Shown here: one piece after another, positions 17,696-26,815 of the stretch
How positions within the stretch are numbered: the stretch's first letter is position 1
Layout of the letters: the number at the start of each line of letters is the position of its first letter
NCBI GenBank assembly: GCA_949296605.1
Contig: CASFPB010000047.1
Coordinates: 1-39,331 of the forward strand
Source of the DNA: an uncultured bacterium
GTDB lineage: Bacteria; Bacillota_I; Bacilli_A; RF39; UBA660
Direction: 5' to 3'
DNA length: 39,331 nucleotides
Made by a program: the position numbers and the translations under genes
The notes under the pieces: model-generated
What the model was told of the DNA's origin: nothing
Database searches by the model: none
The model's input: the letters and a program-made list of their open reading frames with translations, nothing else

Positions 17696-19516
17696 TTAAG
17701 AATTTTCAAAAAATACTTTATACCATTTCAAAAAACAATAAATTGTCCATATCTTACGGTAATTATCTTTTTTTCCTTCAATATGTTGTTTTAACAGTTT
17801 ATTTAATAATTTGTTATTAAAATATTTTTTACTCGTTTCATTATTTAATGTATTATAAACATCTTCATAAAAATCTTTATCCTTAATCCATTCTCTAATT
17901 GGAACAGGAAAACCTAGTTTTTTCTTCTTATATGCTTCTGTAGGGATTACACTCTTTGCAGCACTTCTTAAAGCTACTTTAGTATTTTCTTTAGTTACTT
18001 TATAATCAAGTGGTAACGAAGATGCTACTTTATAAACTTCTAAATCAATAAATGGAACTCTTCCTTCTAAAGATGATGCCATAGTCATTCTATCAGCTTT
18101 TAAAAGTATATCTTTCATTAACCAAAAATTTATATCAATTGCTTGCATTTTATTAATGTCAGAATAGTTTTTATATTCATTATATACTTCTTTTGCTACA
18201 TCTACACCTTTTAAAGGATACTCTTTTAATAAAACCTTACTTGCCATTTTTTCTGAGAAATTTCGATTAACTCCAATATAATTATTTTCTAATTTTTCAC
18301 CACGCCTTATTAAAAAATTTATTCCTTTAAATTCTGGCAATAATTTAGCTACACAACTAATTCCATGTCTTATAAAATATGGTATTTTATTATAAAATCC
18401 CCAATCAACATCTTTGCGATAATAATTATATCCTCCAAAAAATTCATCGGCACCTTCACCAGATAATACTACCTTGACGTCTTTACTAGCAAGTTTTGCA
18501 ACAAAATATAAAGAAATTGCTGCTGGATCACTAGTTGGTTCATCTAAATAATACATTATCTTTTCTAAATTTTCTAAGTACTCTTCCTTAGTTATTATTT
18601 TACTAGTATTATTTATTCCAAGTTTTTCAGTTAAATCTTCAGCATATTTAATTTCATCATATTTTTTTAAATCATAACCAACTGTATATGTTTTATTTGG
18701 TTTAGCTAAAGATACTATGTATGATGAATCTATGCCACTTGATAAAAATGAACCAACCTCTACATCACTAATTAAATGTTTATTTATAGAGTCTTCCATT
18801 ACATTTTTTATTTCTATAACAGCGTCTTCAAAACTCTTCTTATTTTCTTTAAAGTCTAATTTAAAGTATTTATTTATTTTTATTTCATTATTTTTAAAAA
18901 TTAAGTAAGATCCAGCATCTAACCTAAAAACACTTTTAAAAAATGTTTCATTTGTTGGAACAAAACTAAATTCTAAATACGATTTTAATATTTCTTCATT
19001 TAATTCCTTTTTAAAATCTGGTAAATCTAAAAATGCTTTTATTTCAGATGCAAACATAAATGTATTATTCATGTATGCATAATACAAGGGTTTTATACCA
19101 AAATTATCTCTCGCTAAAAATAATTCTTTCTTGTTTTTATCATATATTGCAAATGCAAACATACCTCTTAAATATTTAGGTAATTCATATCCCCATTCTT
19201 CAAAGCCATGAATTAAAACTTCTGTATCACTTTTTGTTTTAAAAATATGACCTAAATCTTTTAGTTTTTCTTGTAATTCTAAATAATTATAAATTTCACC
19301 ATTATATACAATAACTAATGATTCATCCTCATTATACATTGGTTGATTACCAGTGGATAAATCAATTATTGAAAGACGACGATGGGCTAATGTTATATTT
19401 TCATCAATATAATAACCTTCTCCATCAGGACCACGATGTTTTATTCTTTCACTCATTTTTTCAATTAGTTCTTTTTTATTTTCTCTTGTTGTTACAATAC
19501 CAGCTATTCCACACAT
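17696..19516 (-). CDS. asnB: Asparagine synthetase, glutamine-hydrolysing
   Basis: AsnB makes asparagine from aspartate, glutamine and ATP. The 606-residue protein starts with MCGIAGIV, so Cys2 is the glutaminase nucleophile. It also has HRGPDGEG, NGEIYNY and RDNFGIKPLYY in the N-terminal half, and the PP-loop FLSSGIDSS (residues 258-265) and GEGADEFFGGY in the synthetase half. Length matches the AsnB/AsnO group of Bacillota. It starts one base after the stop of the LtaS-like gene, so the two form an operon. Paralogues of this group can amidate cell-wall precursors, and the neighbour is an envelope enzyme. Asparagine synthesis remains the default call. Confidence 0.95.
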   Translation of the reverse strand: MCGIAGIVTTRENKKELIEKMSERIKHRGPDGEGYYIDENITLAHRRLSIIDLSTGNQPMYNEDESLVIVYNGEIYNYLELQEKLKDLGHIFKTKSDTEVLIHGFEEWGYELPKYLRGMFAFAIYDKNKKELFLARDNFGIKPLYYAYMNNTFMFASEIKAFLDLPDFKKELNEEILKSYLEFSFVPTNETFFKSVFRLDAGSYLIFKNNEIKINKYFKLDFKENKKSFEDAVIEIKNVMEDSINKHLISDVEVGSFLSSGIDSSYIVSLAKPNKTYTVGYDLKKYDEIKYAEDLTEKLGINNTSKIITKEEYLENLEKIMYYLDEPTSDPAAISLYFVAKLASKDVKVVLSGEGADEFFGGYNYYRKDVDWGFYNKIPYFIRHGISCVAKLLPEFKGINFLIRRGEKLENNYIGVNRNFSEKMASKVLLKEYPLKGVDVAKEVYNEYKNYSDINKMQAIDINFWLMKDILLKADRMTMASSLEGRVPFIDLEVYKVASSLPLDYKVTKENTKVALRSAAKSVIPTEAYKKKKLGFPVPIREWIKDKDFYEDVYNTLNNETSKKYFNNKLLNKLLKQHIEGKKDNYRKIWTIYCFLKWYKVFFENS

Positions 19517-19517
19517 G

Positions 19518-21473
19518 TTAATTACCTAAAACCTTTCTATAATAATCATTAGTCATTATATACTTGCTCATTATTATTTTATTTGACACAACATTATTCA
19601 TATATTTAATATAATCATCACTTACTTCTTCATCTTTGGCAACAAATTTATTGCTGCTTGAAAAATAAGTTCCTTTATCACTAACCCAAGAAGAATTACC
19701 AAATATTGCTAATCCTGGTTCTGTGCTTAGTATATCTTTTCCAATTATTAACCTTGAATCATATTGAACACCAAATAAATTATATATAGTTGGTAGGACA
19801 TCTATTTGACTACCGACTTTATCTATCTCTATAGTATCCATTTCACTATTCCATAATATAAAATTACTTCTATTTATTTCTACTGTTCCATCTTTTTCAT
19901 AACTAGCTATTTCATTTACTTCATCTAATGATAAATAATAAGGATAATGATCTCCTACTAATGCTATTACAGTATCTTCAAGTATTCCAGCTTCTTCTAA
20001 TTTATTGATTAGTAATTCTAATGCTTGATCTAATTCTATTTGAGCAGCTAAATATGCTAATGGTTTTTCTGAATAATCCAAATCTTTAACTTCATCTTTA
20101 TGTTTTCTAGACATTGCACTATAATTAAAGCCATAATCTCCATGACCACTTACTGTTACATAATAAGTAAAAAATGGTTTTTCACTATTTGCATAATCTT
20201 CAAAAGTGGTATTAATCATTTCAACATCAGATTCTGGCCATTGATTACAATTAATTCTTTCTTCAAATCCGTTTTTACATCCTAAGAAATTATCAAAACC
20301 AAGTGAAGCTAAGTATTTATTACGGCTTTGAAATGTGTAAGTATGATTATGATATGCAAATGTATTATATCCTAAATTTTTAAAACTTGTAGCAATTCCA
20401 AATGGATAATAATTTTCTCCACTTTTCCAAGGAGATAAAAAACCAGATGCTGCAACTAAACCAGTTAGTTCTTGAAATTCTCCACCTATTGTGCTACTAA
20501 TTGTTGGCGTATAGAAATTATTAAATTTAAATCCACTATTAACTAATTTGTAAAGTGTTGGTGTTAAATCCTTTCTTACTGCTATTTCATTAAAACTTTC
20601 AGCCATAAATAGTATTAAGTTTTTTCCTTCAAAATATTTAGTGTATTCATTTTGTAGTGTTCCAGTTTCATTATTAAAATATTCATGCATCATTTTAATT
20701 GTGCTATTATTTTCATTATTTATTAACGATTCAAAATCTATATCCAAATTATTATATTCATATGTCTTTTCAGGTTTTTCATCATTATTATTATCATCCT
20801 CAAAATCCCCAGGACTCACTATATTTATTTTTTCATCAAATCCAAATATTTGTCTTTTTATGTCTATTCTAAATGAATTTAAAACACCAAATTTTTTTAT
20901 ATTTAATTCATTATTATTAACATCATAATATAAATTTTTTGCAGAATTTATATCTTTATTATTAATATTTAATGTAAGTAAAAATATAATAAAAATAACT
21001 ACTAAACTTGCAAATTTAATTATATTTGTTTTCCACTCTGCTTTACGCATGATTATTTTTTTGTTTAAAATTATTAACAATATTAATGGTAAAAATAATA
21101 ATATAACACCTAATATATTTTCAATAATTAATTTAAAACCATCCCCCGCAAAACTTGCTACTTGATCCGTTGCTCCAAGTAAGGATAATTCAAAATAAAA
21201 TCCAAACATTTTATAAATGCATAGTTGTAAAGAAAATACAAAACCTATTATTCCTAATATTATATAATAAAAAATTTTGTTTAATTTATTACTTGCCCAA
21301 GTTACCAAAAAACTTATTAAACAGGATAAAAATATATTATATAAAAATACATACATAAAACTAATATTAAATATTGAATTTTTAGTTAAAATTCTAAATA
21401 TTAATTCTAAATATGTAAGTATTATAAATGTAAATAAAATAATATTATATTTTTTCAATTTAAACTTCTTCAT
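19518..21473 (-). CDS. LtaS-family membrane sulfatase (lipoteichoic acid synthase-like)
   Basis: Five membrane segments fall in residues 9-170. An outer linker leads to an alkaline-phosphatase/sulfatase-fold domain (about 285-600). Metal and catalytic residues of the LtaS family are visible: Glu292 in AES, the nucleophile Thr328 in SSTIGGEF, the GHGDYGF histidine (444) and the DH pair 508-509 in ALVGDHYPYY. These enzymes transfer glycerol-phosphate from phosphatidylglycerol to a glycolipid anchor on the outer face of the membrane. The length, 651 residues, is typical. An acidic asparagine-rich linker (about 223-260) is unusual. GGTGG precedes the ATG. It could instead be a primase or a phosphoethanolamine/phosphoglycerol transferase of the same fold. 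Confidence 0.9.
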   Translation of the reverse strand: MKKFKLKKYNIILFTFIILTYLELIFRILTKNSIFNISFMYVFLYNIFLSCLISFLVTWASNKLNKIFYYIILGIIGFVFSLQLCIYKMFGFYFELSLLGATDQVASFAGDGFKLIIENILGVILLFLPLILLIILNKKIIMRKAEWKTNIIKFASLVVIFIIFLLTLNINNKDINSAKNLYYDVNNNELNIKKFGVLNSFRIDIKRQIFGFDEKINIVSPGDFEDDNNNDEKPEKTYEYNNLDIDFESLINNENNSTIKMMHEYFNNETGTLQNEYTKYFEGKNLILFMAESFNEIAVRKDLTPTLYKLVNSGFKFNNFYTPTISSTIGGEFQELTGLVAASGFLSPWKSGENYYPFGIATSFKNLGYNTFAYHNHTYTFQSRNKYLASLGFDNFLGCKNGFEERINCNQWPESDVEMINTTFEDYANSEKPFFTYYVTVSGHGDYGFNYSAMSRKHKDEVKDLDYSEKPLAYLAAQIELDQALELLINKLEEAGILEDTVIALVGDHYPYYLSLDEVNEIASYEKDGTVEINRSNFILWNSEMDTIEIDKVGSQIDVLPTIYNLFGVQYDSRLIIGKDILSTEPGLAIFGNSSWVSDKGTYFSSSNKFVAKDEEVSDDYIKYMNNVVSNKIIMSKYIMTNDYYRKVLGN

Positions 21474-21493
21474 TTTACCACCAATTCATTTAT

Positions 21494-21499
21494 ATTATA
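21494..21499 (-). promoter_or_regulatory. Extended -10 promoter of the LtaS-like gene
   Basis: TGGTATAAT on the minus strand is an extended -10 box 20 bases before the ATG at 21473. No clear -35 box is seen. Confidence 0.45.
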
Positions 21500-21573
21500 C
21501 CACTTTATTTACCATTTTATATTATATTGTTGTTATATTTACACTAGTAGTTTAATTAGAAGTTTTATTTTTT

Positions 21574-22908
21574 TTATACAACTGTATATGGGTTATTTAT
21601 AGTTCCATCACCGGTAATTTGAACATCTCTTTTTAAAGAAATTACAGGCCGCACAACAGATTCTGAACTTGGAAAAAGTGTTGTAGTCATACTTCCCGTT
21701 CCTCTAACTACTACTGTTCCTGCAAATAATGGGGTTATACTTGTTGATAAACTTGACGGTGTCATAGTCCAAAACCATTCTCCTGTGCTTAAATAAAACT
21801 CTGTATTTGCTTTCATAAATGTTCCACCAGCAAATGATACTTCATCAAATGATATTAAACCAACAGGATAGTCTAAATCTCCATTAGCATTTACATTGCT
21901 TACTTTTGTATTTACACTAAATCTATCATTAGTTTGAGAACATTTTAAGGTTGGATTAGCACTTCCATAAACATCCCATCTCATTCTATAATCTCCATTA
22001 TATTCTGTATCATTAGTCCCATATCCAACACCTTCATATATACTTCTATCATTGCAATATATTGCGTCTGCTATATAAGAGCTATAACCTTTATCATAGA
22101 TATAAGATTTATACCAATTATCAACAATAGTTTTTATAGCAGAATCATTAATATTAGCATGTGTATTTGCATAATTTGAAGAATTTGGTGTTCCATACAT
22201 ATAACCTACATATGCATTATCATCTAAAGTTGAATTAAATTTGGTTGTTCCTATTTCTCTATCGCTTCCTTCTTCTCCATTTAAATATCCTTTTGAGCCA
22301 TCATATATTATTCTAATTGTTCCATCTCCATTAACACGAATAATTCTCCAATAGAAGCCTGCAAATAATACATAATTATTTTCTACATCACCCCTAAAAT
22401 AATAGCTTGTTCCTAAATCATCATCAGTTTTATATATTCCTACTGTTGATTCTCCACACCCTTCACTACAACTTGTATTTGTAAAATTTGGGGTTTCCGT
22501 ATTTATATTCCAAGTAGCAACTTCTTCATAAAAAGGACGAGGTTTTTCATAATACACATCAAAATATACATAACATCTATCACTTGTATTAGACATCATT
22601 ATTACTCTATTTGTCTCACTATTCCATGAAAGTGTTCCCCCATTTTCACAGCCAGATAATCTCTCATTAAAAACATATCCTTCCTGTGGCCATGAAGTAT
22701 CCGTAGTAGTTTGATATTCACCACTACCTGCTTCTGTTTCATACATCATTGTTATTGCATTTTCATTTATTAAATGATTGTTGCTTTTGTTGTTTTCTAA
22801 TACTTCCTTCTTTTGATTATAATTAGGCATAATTTTTATAACTATAACAAATACTAACATTATAAATATAAAAACAAAAATTATTTTTTTACTACATAAC
22901 TTCTTCAT
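21574..22908 (-). CDS. Anchored surface protein with C-terminal DUF6273-like domain
   Basis: This 444-residue protein has an N-terminal membrane segment (residues 8-28) without a clear cleavage site, then an asparagine-rich linker. A beta domain with C-x(n)-C pairs follows (residues about 85-165; SDRCYV, NTSCSEGC). The rest carries YYFRGDVENNYVLFAGFYWRIIRVNGDGTIRIIYDG and ends with a W-rich segment (STGEWFWTMTPSS), VVRPVISLKRDV and TGDGTINNPYTV. That ending resembles DUF6273-type surface domains (an FGE/C-type-lectin-like fold) common in gut Bacillota. Function unknown; adhesion or binding is plausible. ATG 22908 follows AGGAG. It has a strong promoter carrying a dyad shared with a divergent Xre regulator. 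Confidence 0.8.
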   Translation of the reverse strand: MKKLCSKKIIFVFIFIMLVFVIVIKIMPNYNQKKEVLENNKSNNHLINENAITMMYETEAGSGEYQTTTDTSWPQEGYVFNERLSGCENGGTLSWNSETNRVIMMSNTSDRCYVYFDVYYEKPRPFYEEVATWNINTETPNFTNTSCSEGCGESTVGIYKTDDDLGTSYYFRGDVENNYVLFAGFYWRIIRVNGDGTIRIIYDGSKGYLNGEEGSDREIGTTKFNSTLDDNAYVGYMYGTPNSSNYANTHANINDSAIKTIVDNWYKSYIYDKGYSSYIADAIYCNDRSIYEGVGYGTNDTEYNGDYRMRWDVYGSANPTLKCSQTNDRFSVNTKVSNVNANGDLDYPVGLISFDEVSFAGGTFMKANTEFYLSTGEWFWTMTPSSLSTSITPLFAGTVVVRGTGSMTTTLFPSSESVVRPVISLKRDVQITGDGTINNPYTVV

Positions 22909-22932
22909 ATACTGCACTCCTATTATGGTTTA

Positions 22933-22961
22933 ATTATACTCCGAGTTTCTCCACATTTCAA
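22933..22961 (-). promoter_or_regulatory. SigA promoter of the DUF6273-like surface protein gene
   Basis: On the minus strand TTGAAA (22956-22961), 17 bases, TATAAT (22933-22938). The ATG is about 25 bases beyond the -10 box. Confidence 0.8.
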
Positions 22962-22975
22962 GAATTAAATGTGGA
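22950..22975. promoter_or_regulatory. Dyad operator candidate for the Xre regulator
   Basis: TCCACATTT (22950-22958) and AAATGTGGA (22967-22975) are perfect 9-base inverted arms with an 8-base spacer. The spacer and left arm cover the -35 box of the leftward promoter. The right arm lies about 30 bases before the regulator's start codon. It has no T-run, so it is not a terminator. This is the layout of a repressor site serving both divergent genes. Confidence 0.6.
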
Positions 22976-23006
22976 AATTTGCGACAATTATAAAAGGAGG
23001 GTAACA

Positions 23007-23246
23007 ATGATTGGAAAAATTCTTAAAACTATGCGTCATGAAAGTGGTTTAACCCAAAAACAAATAAGTGAAAAAACATATATTGGTAGATCAACTTTAA
23101 GTGATTATGAACGTGAAAAAACTGATATAAATTTTGAAAATATAGAAAAAATTGCTAATGTTTGTAATTATAATATTATATTTGTTAATAAAAAAGATAA
23201 AAACAAATTTTTATCCTCTGATAATATTGATAGAAAAGAAATATAA
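23007..23246 (+). CDS. Xre/Cro-type helix-turn-helix regulator, 79 residues
   Basis: This small DNA-binding protein is almost only an HTH_3 domain. Residues 1-60 read MIGKILKTMRHESGLTQKQI, then SEKTYIGRSTLSDYEREKTD and NFENIEKIANVCNYNIIFVN, the five-helix pattern of the Xre family. The ATG at 23007 is chosen because AAAGGAGGG (22993-23001) precedes it. A start at 22971 would lie inside the dyad. It is divergent from the DUF6273-like surface gene and probably controls it and itself. There is no ligand-binding domain, so control may be through protein level or a partner. Confidence 0.9.
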   Translation: MIGKILKTMRHESGLTQKQISEKTYIGRSTLSDYEREKTDINFENIEKIANVCNYNIIFVNKKDKNKFLSSDNIDRKEI

Positions 23247-23258
23247 TTTTAAATATTA

Positions 23259-23294
23259 AAAAAATTATGGTTTATTTTAATACCATAATTTTTT
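23259..23294. terminator. Bidirectional terminator between Xre and CPBP genes
   Basis: AAAAAATTATGG (23259-23270) and CCATAATTTTTT (23283-23294) pair perfectly around a 12-base loop, with A/T runs on both sides. The end of the CPBP gene lies in the loop and left arm. Confidence 0.85.
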
Positions 23295-24639
23295 CATCTT
23301 TTATAATAAAATAATCATTAATTGAACTTTGTAATAATGGGTATTTTATATTATTATTTTCAAAATAGCCAATTTCCATTATTTCAGGAACATCATATTT
23401 AATAAATTCTTTATCTATTTCACTAAAATTTATTGTATTTATATCATCTATTTTCAAATAATATATTTCTTCTAATCCATTTAATAATACAACATAACTT
23501 GTAATATCTTCATAGACAATTAAATCATATATGTTATTAATATTAGATTTATATTCTGTATTATTAATAATATCTTCAATATTTAATTTGTTATTTTCTA
23601 AATTAAATTTATAATTACCAATAAAAAATTCATTATCTTTAAAATATGTAGCTGATCCACTATCAAATTTAATAGTTTCATAATCAAAACATATTTCATA
23701 ATCTTCAATATCGTCTGCTGAAACAAACGATGATACAAGAAACATTAAAATTACAGATATTACAATAGTTTTTTTTGCTTTACTTCTATTTTCTTTGTCT
23801 TTATTAATTATCACTTCATTAATTTCATCACCAGTTACTTTATTTAAACTACTCCTTTGAAGTAAAAAGTATGCTCCAATTAAATAAATTAATGCGTATA
23901 TTAGGGCTATTAAAAATGATGAAATCATCATAGTATTTGAAATATTTGACGATGTTATACAATCTTTATAATTATTTACTTCTCCTAGTAATACAGCAAA
24001 GTCATAAAATGAATGTAAAAATATAACTGATGAAATATTTTTAGTAACAAAATAAATAGATCCTAATAATATCCCTATTGCAGATGTTTGAATTATTTGC
24101 ATTAATGTAGTAAATATATCTTGACCACTTAAAACATTAACTGAATGAAAGAAGCCAAATATGCATCCACTTGCTATTATTGATAAAATTATCTCTTTTC
24201 TATTATTAGAAAATTTTTCAGTAATTTCATTTTGTAACCAACCTCTAAAAAGTAATTCCTCTGTTACTCCTACTGTTATTGCTAAAAAAATTAAACTGCC
24301 TAAATTAGCTACATCTATATTTTTATCCCCTAGCATTAAAATATTTGATATTAAAACTATTATTGCTATAACTAGTATTGGCATTCCTTTTTTTATGCTA
24401 GGAATAAATTTTTCTTTTTTTTCTTTAAATATATATAATTTTTTTCTAATTATTAGAATTATAAATGTAATTATTAATAATACTAATTCAGATATAAACA
24501 AAGTATTATATTTACCATATAACAATGATGAATATATTATTGAAGCGATACCGGGGCCAATTAAATTAGCAATTAGCCAAAAACATAAAAGTCCAGTAAT
24601 TATAACTATTATTAACTTTAATAATTTTTTATCTTTCAT
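23272..24639 (-). CDS. CPBP-family membrane protease with extra extracellular domain
   Basis: CPBP (CAAX/bacteriocin-processing, formerly Abi) proteins are intramembrane metalloproteases. Residues 1-265 carry about eight membrane segments and the three signature motifs EELLFRGWL (Glu127, Glu128, Arg132), FGFFHSVN (His165) and FLHSFYDF (His209). Unusually, a further membrane segment at about 290-306 ends in VSADD, like a signal peptide. A hydrophilic domain of about 150 residues follows (308-455), predicted outside the cell, which I do not recognise. Roles in this family range from self-immunity to peptides to protein maturation. It begins two bases after the yebC stop and is probably co-transcribed. 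Confidence 0.9.
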   Translation of the reverse strand: MKDKKLLKLIIVIITGLLCFWLIANLIGPGIASIIYSSLLYGKYNTLFISELVLLIITFIILIIRKKLYIFKEKKEKFIPSIKKGMPILVIAIIVLISNILMLGDKNIDVANLGSLIFLAITVGVTEELLFRGWLQNEITEKFSNNRKEIILSIIASGCIFGFFHSVNVLSGQDIFTTLMQIIQTSAIGILLGSIYFVTKNISSVIFLHSFYDFAVLLGEVNNYKDCITSSNISNTMMISSFLIALIYALIYLIGAYFLLQRSSLNKVTGDEINEVIINKDKENRSKAKKTIVISVILMFLVSSFVSADDIEDYEICFDYETIKFDSGSATYFKDNEFFIGNYKFNLENNKLNIEDIINNTEYKSNINNIYDLIVYEDITSYVVLLNGLEEIYYLKIDDINTINFSEIDKEFIKYDVPEIMEIGYFENNNIKYPLLQSSINDYFIIKDEKIMVLK

Positions 24640-24641
24640 AA

Positions 24642-25361
24642 TTAATCCATAGTTACATTTGTATAAATTTCTGATACATCTTCTATATCATCTAACATTT
24701 TATACAATTTATTAAATATTTCTAAATCTTCACCTTCAAGTGTTATTTTATCTTTTGCATACATTCCAACTTCATCAATTACATAATCAATATCTTTTAT
24801 ATTTTTTTCTAATTCATCTTTAACTTTATTCATATCGCTTGGATTCATAGATAAAATTATTTCTCCATCCATAGATTCTATATCATTTATTTCTATACCT
24901 GCATTAAGTAGTAATTCTAATATTTCTTCTTCATTATTATATTTAAATGAAAGAATACCTAAATGTTCATAATTGTATGATACTGAATTTGTAACTCCTA
25001 AGCTTTTATTAACTTTATTAAATGCTGCTCTTACCATACCAACAGTTCTATTTACATTATCTGTTAAACATTTAATTATTAAAGTTGATGCACCTGGACC
25101 AAACCCTTCATATACTACTTCGTGATATTCATCTTGTCCAACACCCTTAGCTTTGTCTAATGCTCGATTAATAATGTCACTTGGAACTTGTTGTTTTTTA
25201 GCTTTATCAATCAATCTTTTCAATGTTATATTAGCTTCTGGATTTGGAGATCCCTTTTTAGCTGCCAAATATATTTCTTTTGCAAAAGTTGTATATAATT
25301 TTCCTTTAGCTGCTCCTGTTTTTTGAATACTTGCTTTTCTTACTTCATAAGCTCTTCCCAT
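24642..25361 (-). CDS. yebC: YebC/PmpR (TACO1) family protein
   Basis: This 239-residue protein has the family start MGRAYEVRKASIQKTGAAKG and KLYTTFAKEIYLAAKKG. It also has NITLKRLIDKAKKQQVPSDI and YEGFGPGASTLIIKCLTDN. YebC proteins act as DNA-binding regulators or, as shown for the TACO1/YebC2 branch, help ribosomes pass polyproline stretches. The MGRAYEVRK beginning, rather than MAGHSKW, marks the YebC2/YeeN branch, for which the translational role is favoured. AAGGAGTG precedes the ATG. Confidence 0.95.
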   Translation of the reverse strand: MGRAYEVRKASIQKTGAAKGKLYTTFAKEIYLAAKKGSPNPEANITLKRLIDKAKKQQVPSDIINRALDKAKGVGQDEYHEVVYEGFGPGASTLIIKCLTDNVNRTVGMVRAAFNKVNKSLGVTNSVSYNYEHLGILSFKYNNEEEILELLLNAGIEINDIESMDGEIILSMNPSDMNKVKDELEKNIKDIDYVIDEVGMYAKDKITLEGEDLEIFNKLYKMLDDIEDVSEIYTNVTMD

Positions 25362-25413
25362 ATTTTCACTCCTTTTTGCTTTTTAATTTTAGATTTTAGT
25401 TAAAACCTTAATT

Positions 25414-25440
25414 ATTGTAACACTTTTTTATTAATAACAA
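25414..25440 (-). promoter_or_regulatory. Probable yebC promoter
   Basis: TGTTACAAT gives an extended -10 box (25414-25419) with TTGTTA (25435-25440) only 15 bases upstream. The -10 element is good and the -35 spacing is short. Confidence 0.4.
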
Positions 25441-25456
25441 AAGTCTATAATTAGAA

Positions 25457-26806
25457 TTAGAAATTAAAATATGTTTTATTATAATCAAGTGTTACACCTT
25501 TTAATTTAGCCATTTCAGAAATTGTAACAAATGCATATCCTTCTTTTTCTAACTCTTCCATTGCAAGTAATGCCCCTTCAATTGATTCAGTATAAATATC
25601 ATGTAGTAATATTATTGCACCATCTCTTGCATTTTTTAATATATTTTCTTTAATTAGGTTTCTGTCTTTTAATTTCCAATCTTCTGTATCAACATTCCAA
25701 TTAATTATATATTTAGATGATAATTGTTTTATATTATCGTTTACGTTTCCATATGGCGGTCTTAATAATTCTGGAGAAGTTCCTATTATATTTTTTATTG
25801 CTTCATCTGTTTTACTTATTTCTTCAACAATTTTCGAATCACTTAATAATAATAAATTTAAATGATTGTATGTGTGAGATCCAATTTGATTTCCCTCTTC
25901 ATATGCCCTTTTTAATACCTCTTGATGGCTATTTATTCTGCTTCCTAAAACAAAAAATGTTACCTTAGCATTATATTCTTTTATTCCATCTAATAGTCTG
26001 CTTGTAGTTGATGTGTTTGGTCCATCATCAAAAGTAAATGCTATTAATTTTTTATCTTTAAAATTATCTAAATTTCTTTCTGTTGGTTTATTTATATCTA
26101 TACTAGTATCAATTGTTTTTTCCATATATTCTGGTTTTAATATATTTTCTAAATCTTCAAATGGTATTGTTATTTTTACCTCACCATCTGCCCAACTAGC
26201 TACTTGATATGGTGGAAATAATATGTTTAATCCATTATTATCTAAATAAAAATTTTCATAATTTTTATCCGTTATTTTTGTCCCATCTTCAACTTGCCAA
26301 TCATTAAATAATATTCCCTTTTCTTCACCATATTTATATAAATATTTTAATACTACATTTTTTAATAAATCTTCACTATCTTTTATTAATAAGTCACTAA
26401 GATTTATGTATTTTTTTTCATCAACATTATAAACATGTGTTATATCTTCCCTTACATAGTGAGCTCCACCTGTAAAATAAAATGTTAATACATGAGTGCT
26501 TACTAAATTTTTAAACTCTTTAGTTTCTGTATTAATAATTAAATTATATTTACTTGTTTGCACTTTTCCTGATTCATCTACTATTGCTATAAATTCATTT
26601 TCTTTGTTTTTTATATACTCTTCAATTTTATTATTTAAATCTTTTATTTTTGTTTTTTCAAAATCAATTTTTATATCATAAAAATCATTTGAAATAATAC
26701 TATGTATATCTTTAATTTCATTAAGTTTCATATATACTATAATACTTATTACACTTATTAATATTAATAAAACTAACACTATCTTTCCAACTTTTGTTAA
26801 CTTCAT
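25457..26806 (-). CDS. Polysaccharide deacetylase, PdaC-like
   Basis: This 449-residue membrane-anchored enzyme removes acetyl groups from wall polysaccharide. A membrane helix (7-26) is followed by a DUF4163/DUF3298 region (about 45-225), with FYFTGGAHYVREDITHVYNV and ASWADGEVKITIPFEDL as in PdaC and RsiV. The NodB domain is at about 253-440. Catalytic and metal residues are present: TFDDGP (Asp260, Asp261), SHTYNH (His311, His315), RPPYG (Arg349), WNVDTEDW and LLHD (His402). Substrate is probably N-acetylmuramic acid or N-acetylglucosamine of peptidoglycan, giving lysozyme resistance. It is last in an operon with the patatin, SDR and ZIP genes (nine-base gap). Confidence 0.93.
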   Translation of the reverse strand: MKLTKVGKIVLVLLILISVISIIVYMKLNEIKDIHSIISNDFYDIKIDFEKTKIKDLNNKIEEYIKNKENEFIAIVDESGKVQTSKYNLIINTETKEFKNLVSTHVLTFYFTGGAHYVREDITHVYNVDEKKYINLSDLLIKDSEDLLKNVVLKYLYKYGEEKGILFNDWQVEDGTKITDKNYENFYLDNNGLNILFPPYQVASWADGEVKITIPFEDLENILKPEYMEKTIDTSIDINKPTERNLDNFKDKKLIAFTFDDGPNTSTTSRLLDGIKEYNAKVTFFVLGSRINSHQEVLKRAYEEGNQIGSHTYNHLNLLLLSDSKIVEEISKTDEAIKNIIGTSPELLRPPYGNVNDNIKQLSSKYIINWNVDTEDWKLKDRNLIKENILKNARDGAIILLHDIYTESIEGALLAMEELEKEGYAFVTISEMAKLKGVTLDYNKTYFNF

Positions 26807-26815
26807 TTAACCCTC

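Noticed and set aside
21567-21598. Hairpin TATACA/TGTATA as a terminator of the 21.6 kb surface gene
   Set aside because: The tract after it reads A, not T, on the coding strand of that gene and the loop would be only two bases.
24161-24652. Rightward open frame of 163 codons opposite the CPBP gene
   Set aside because: It is the antisense of a clear CPBP protease, has no ribosome site and its product is a low-complexity Ile/Asn string typical of shadows in AT-rich DNA.
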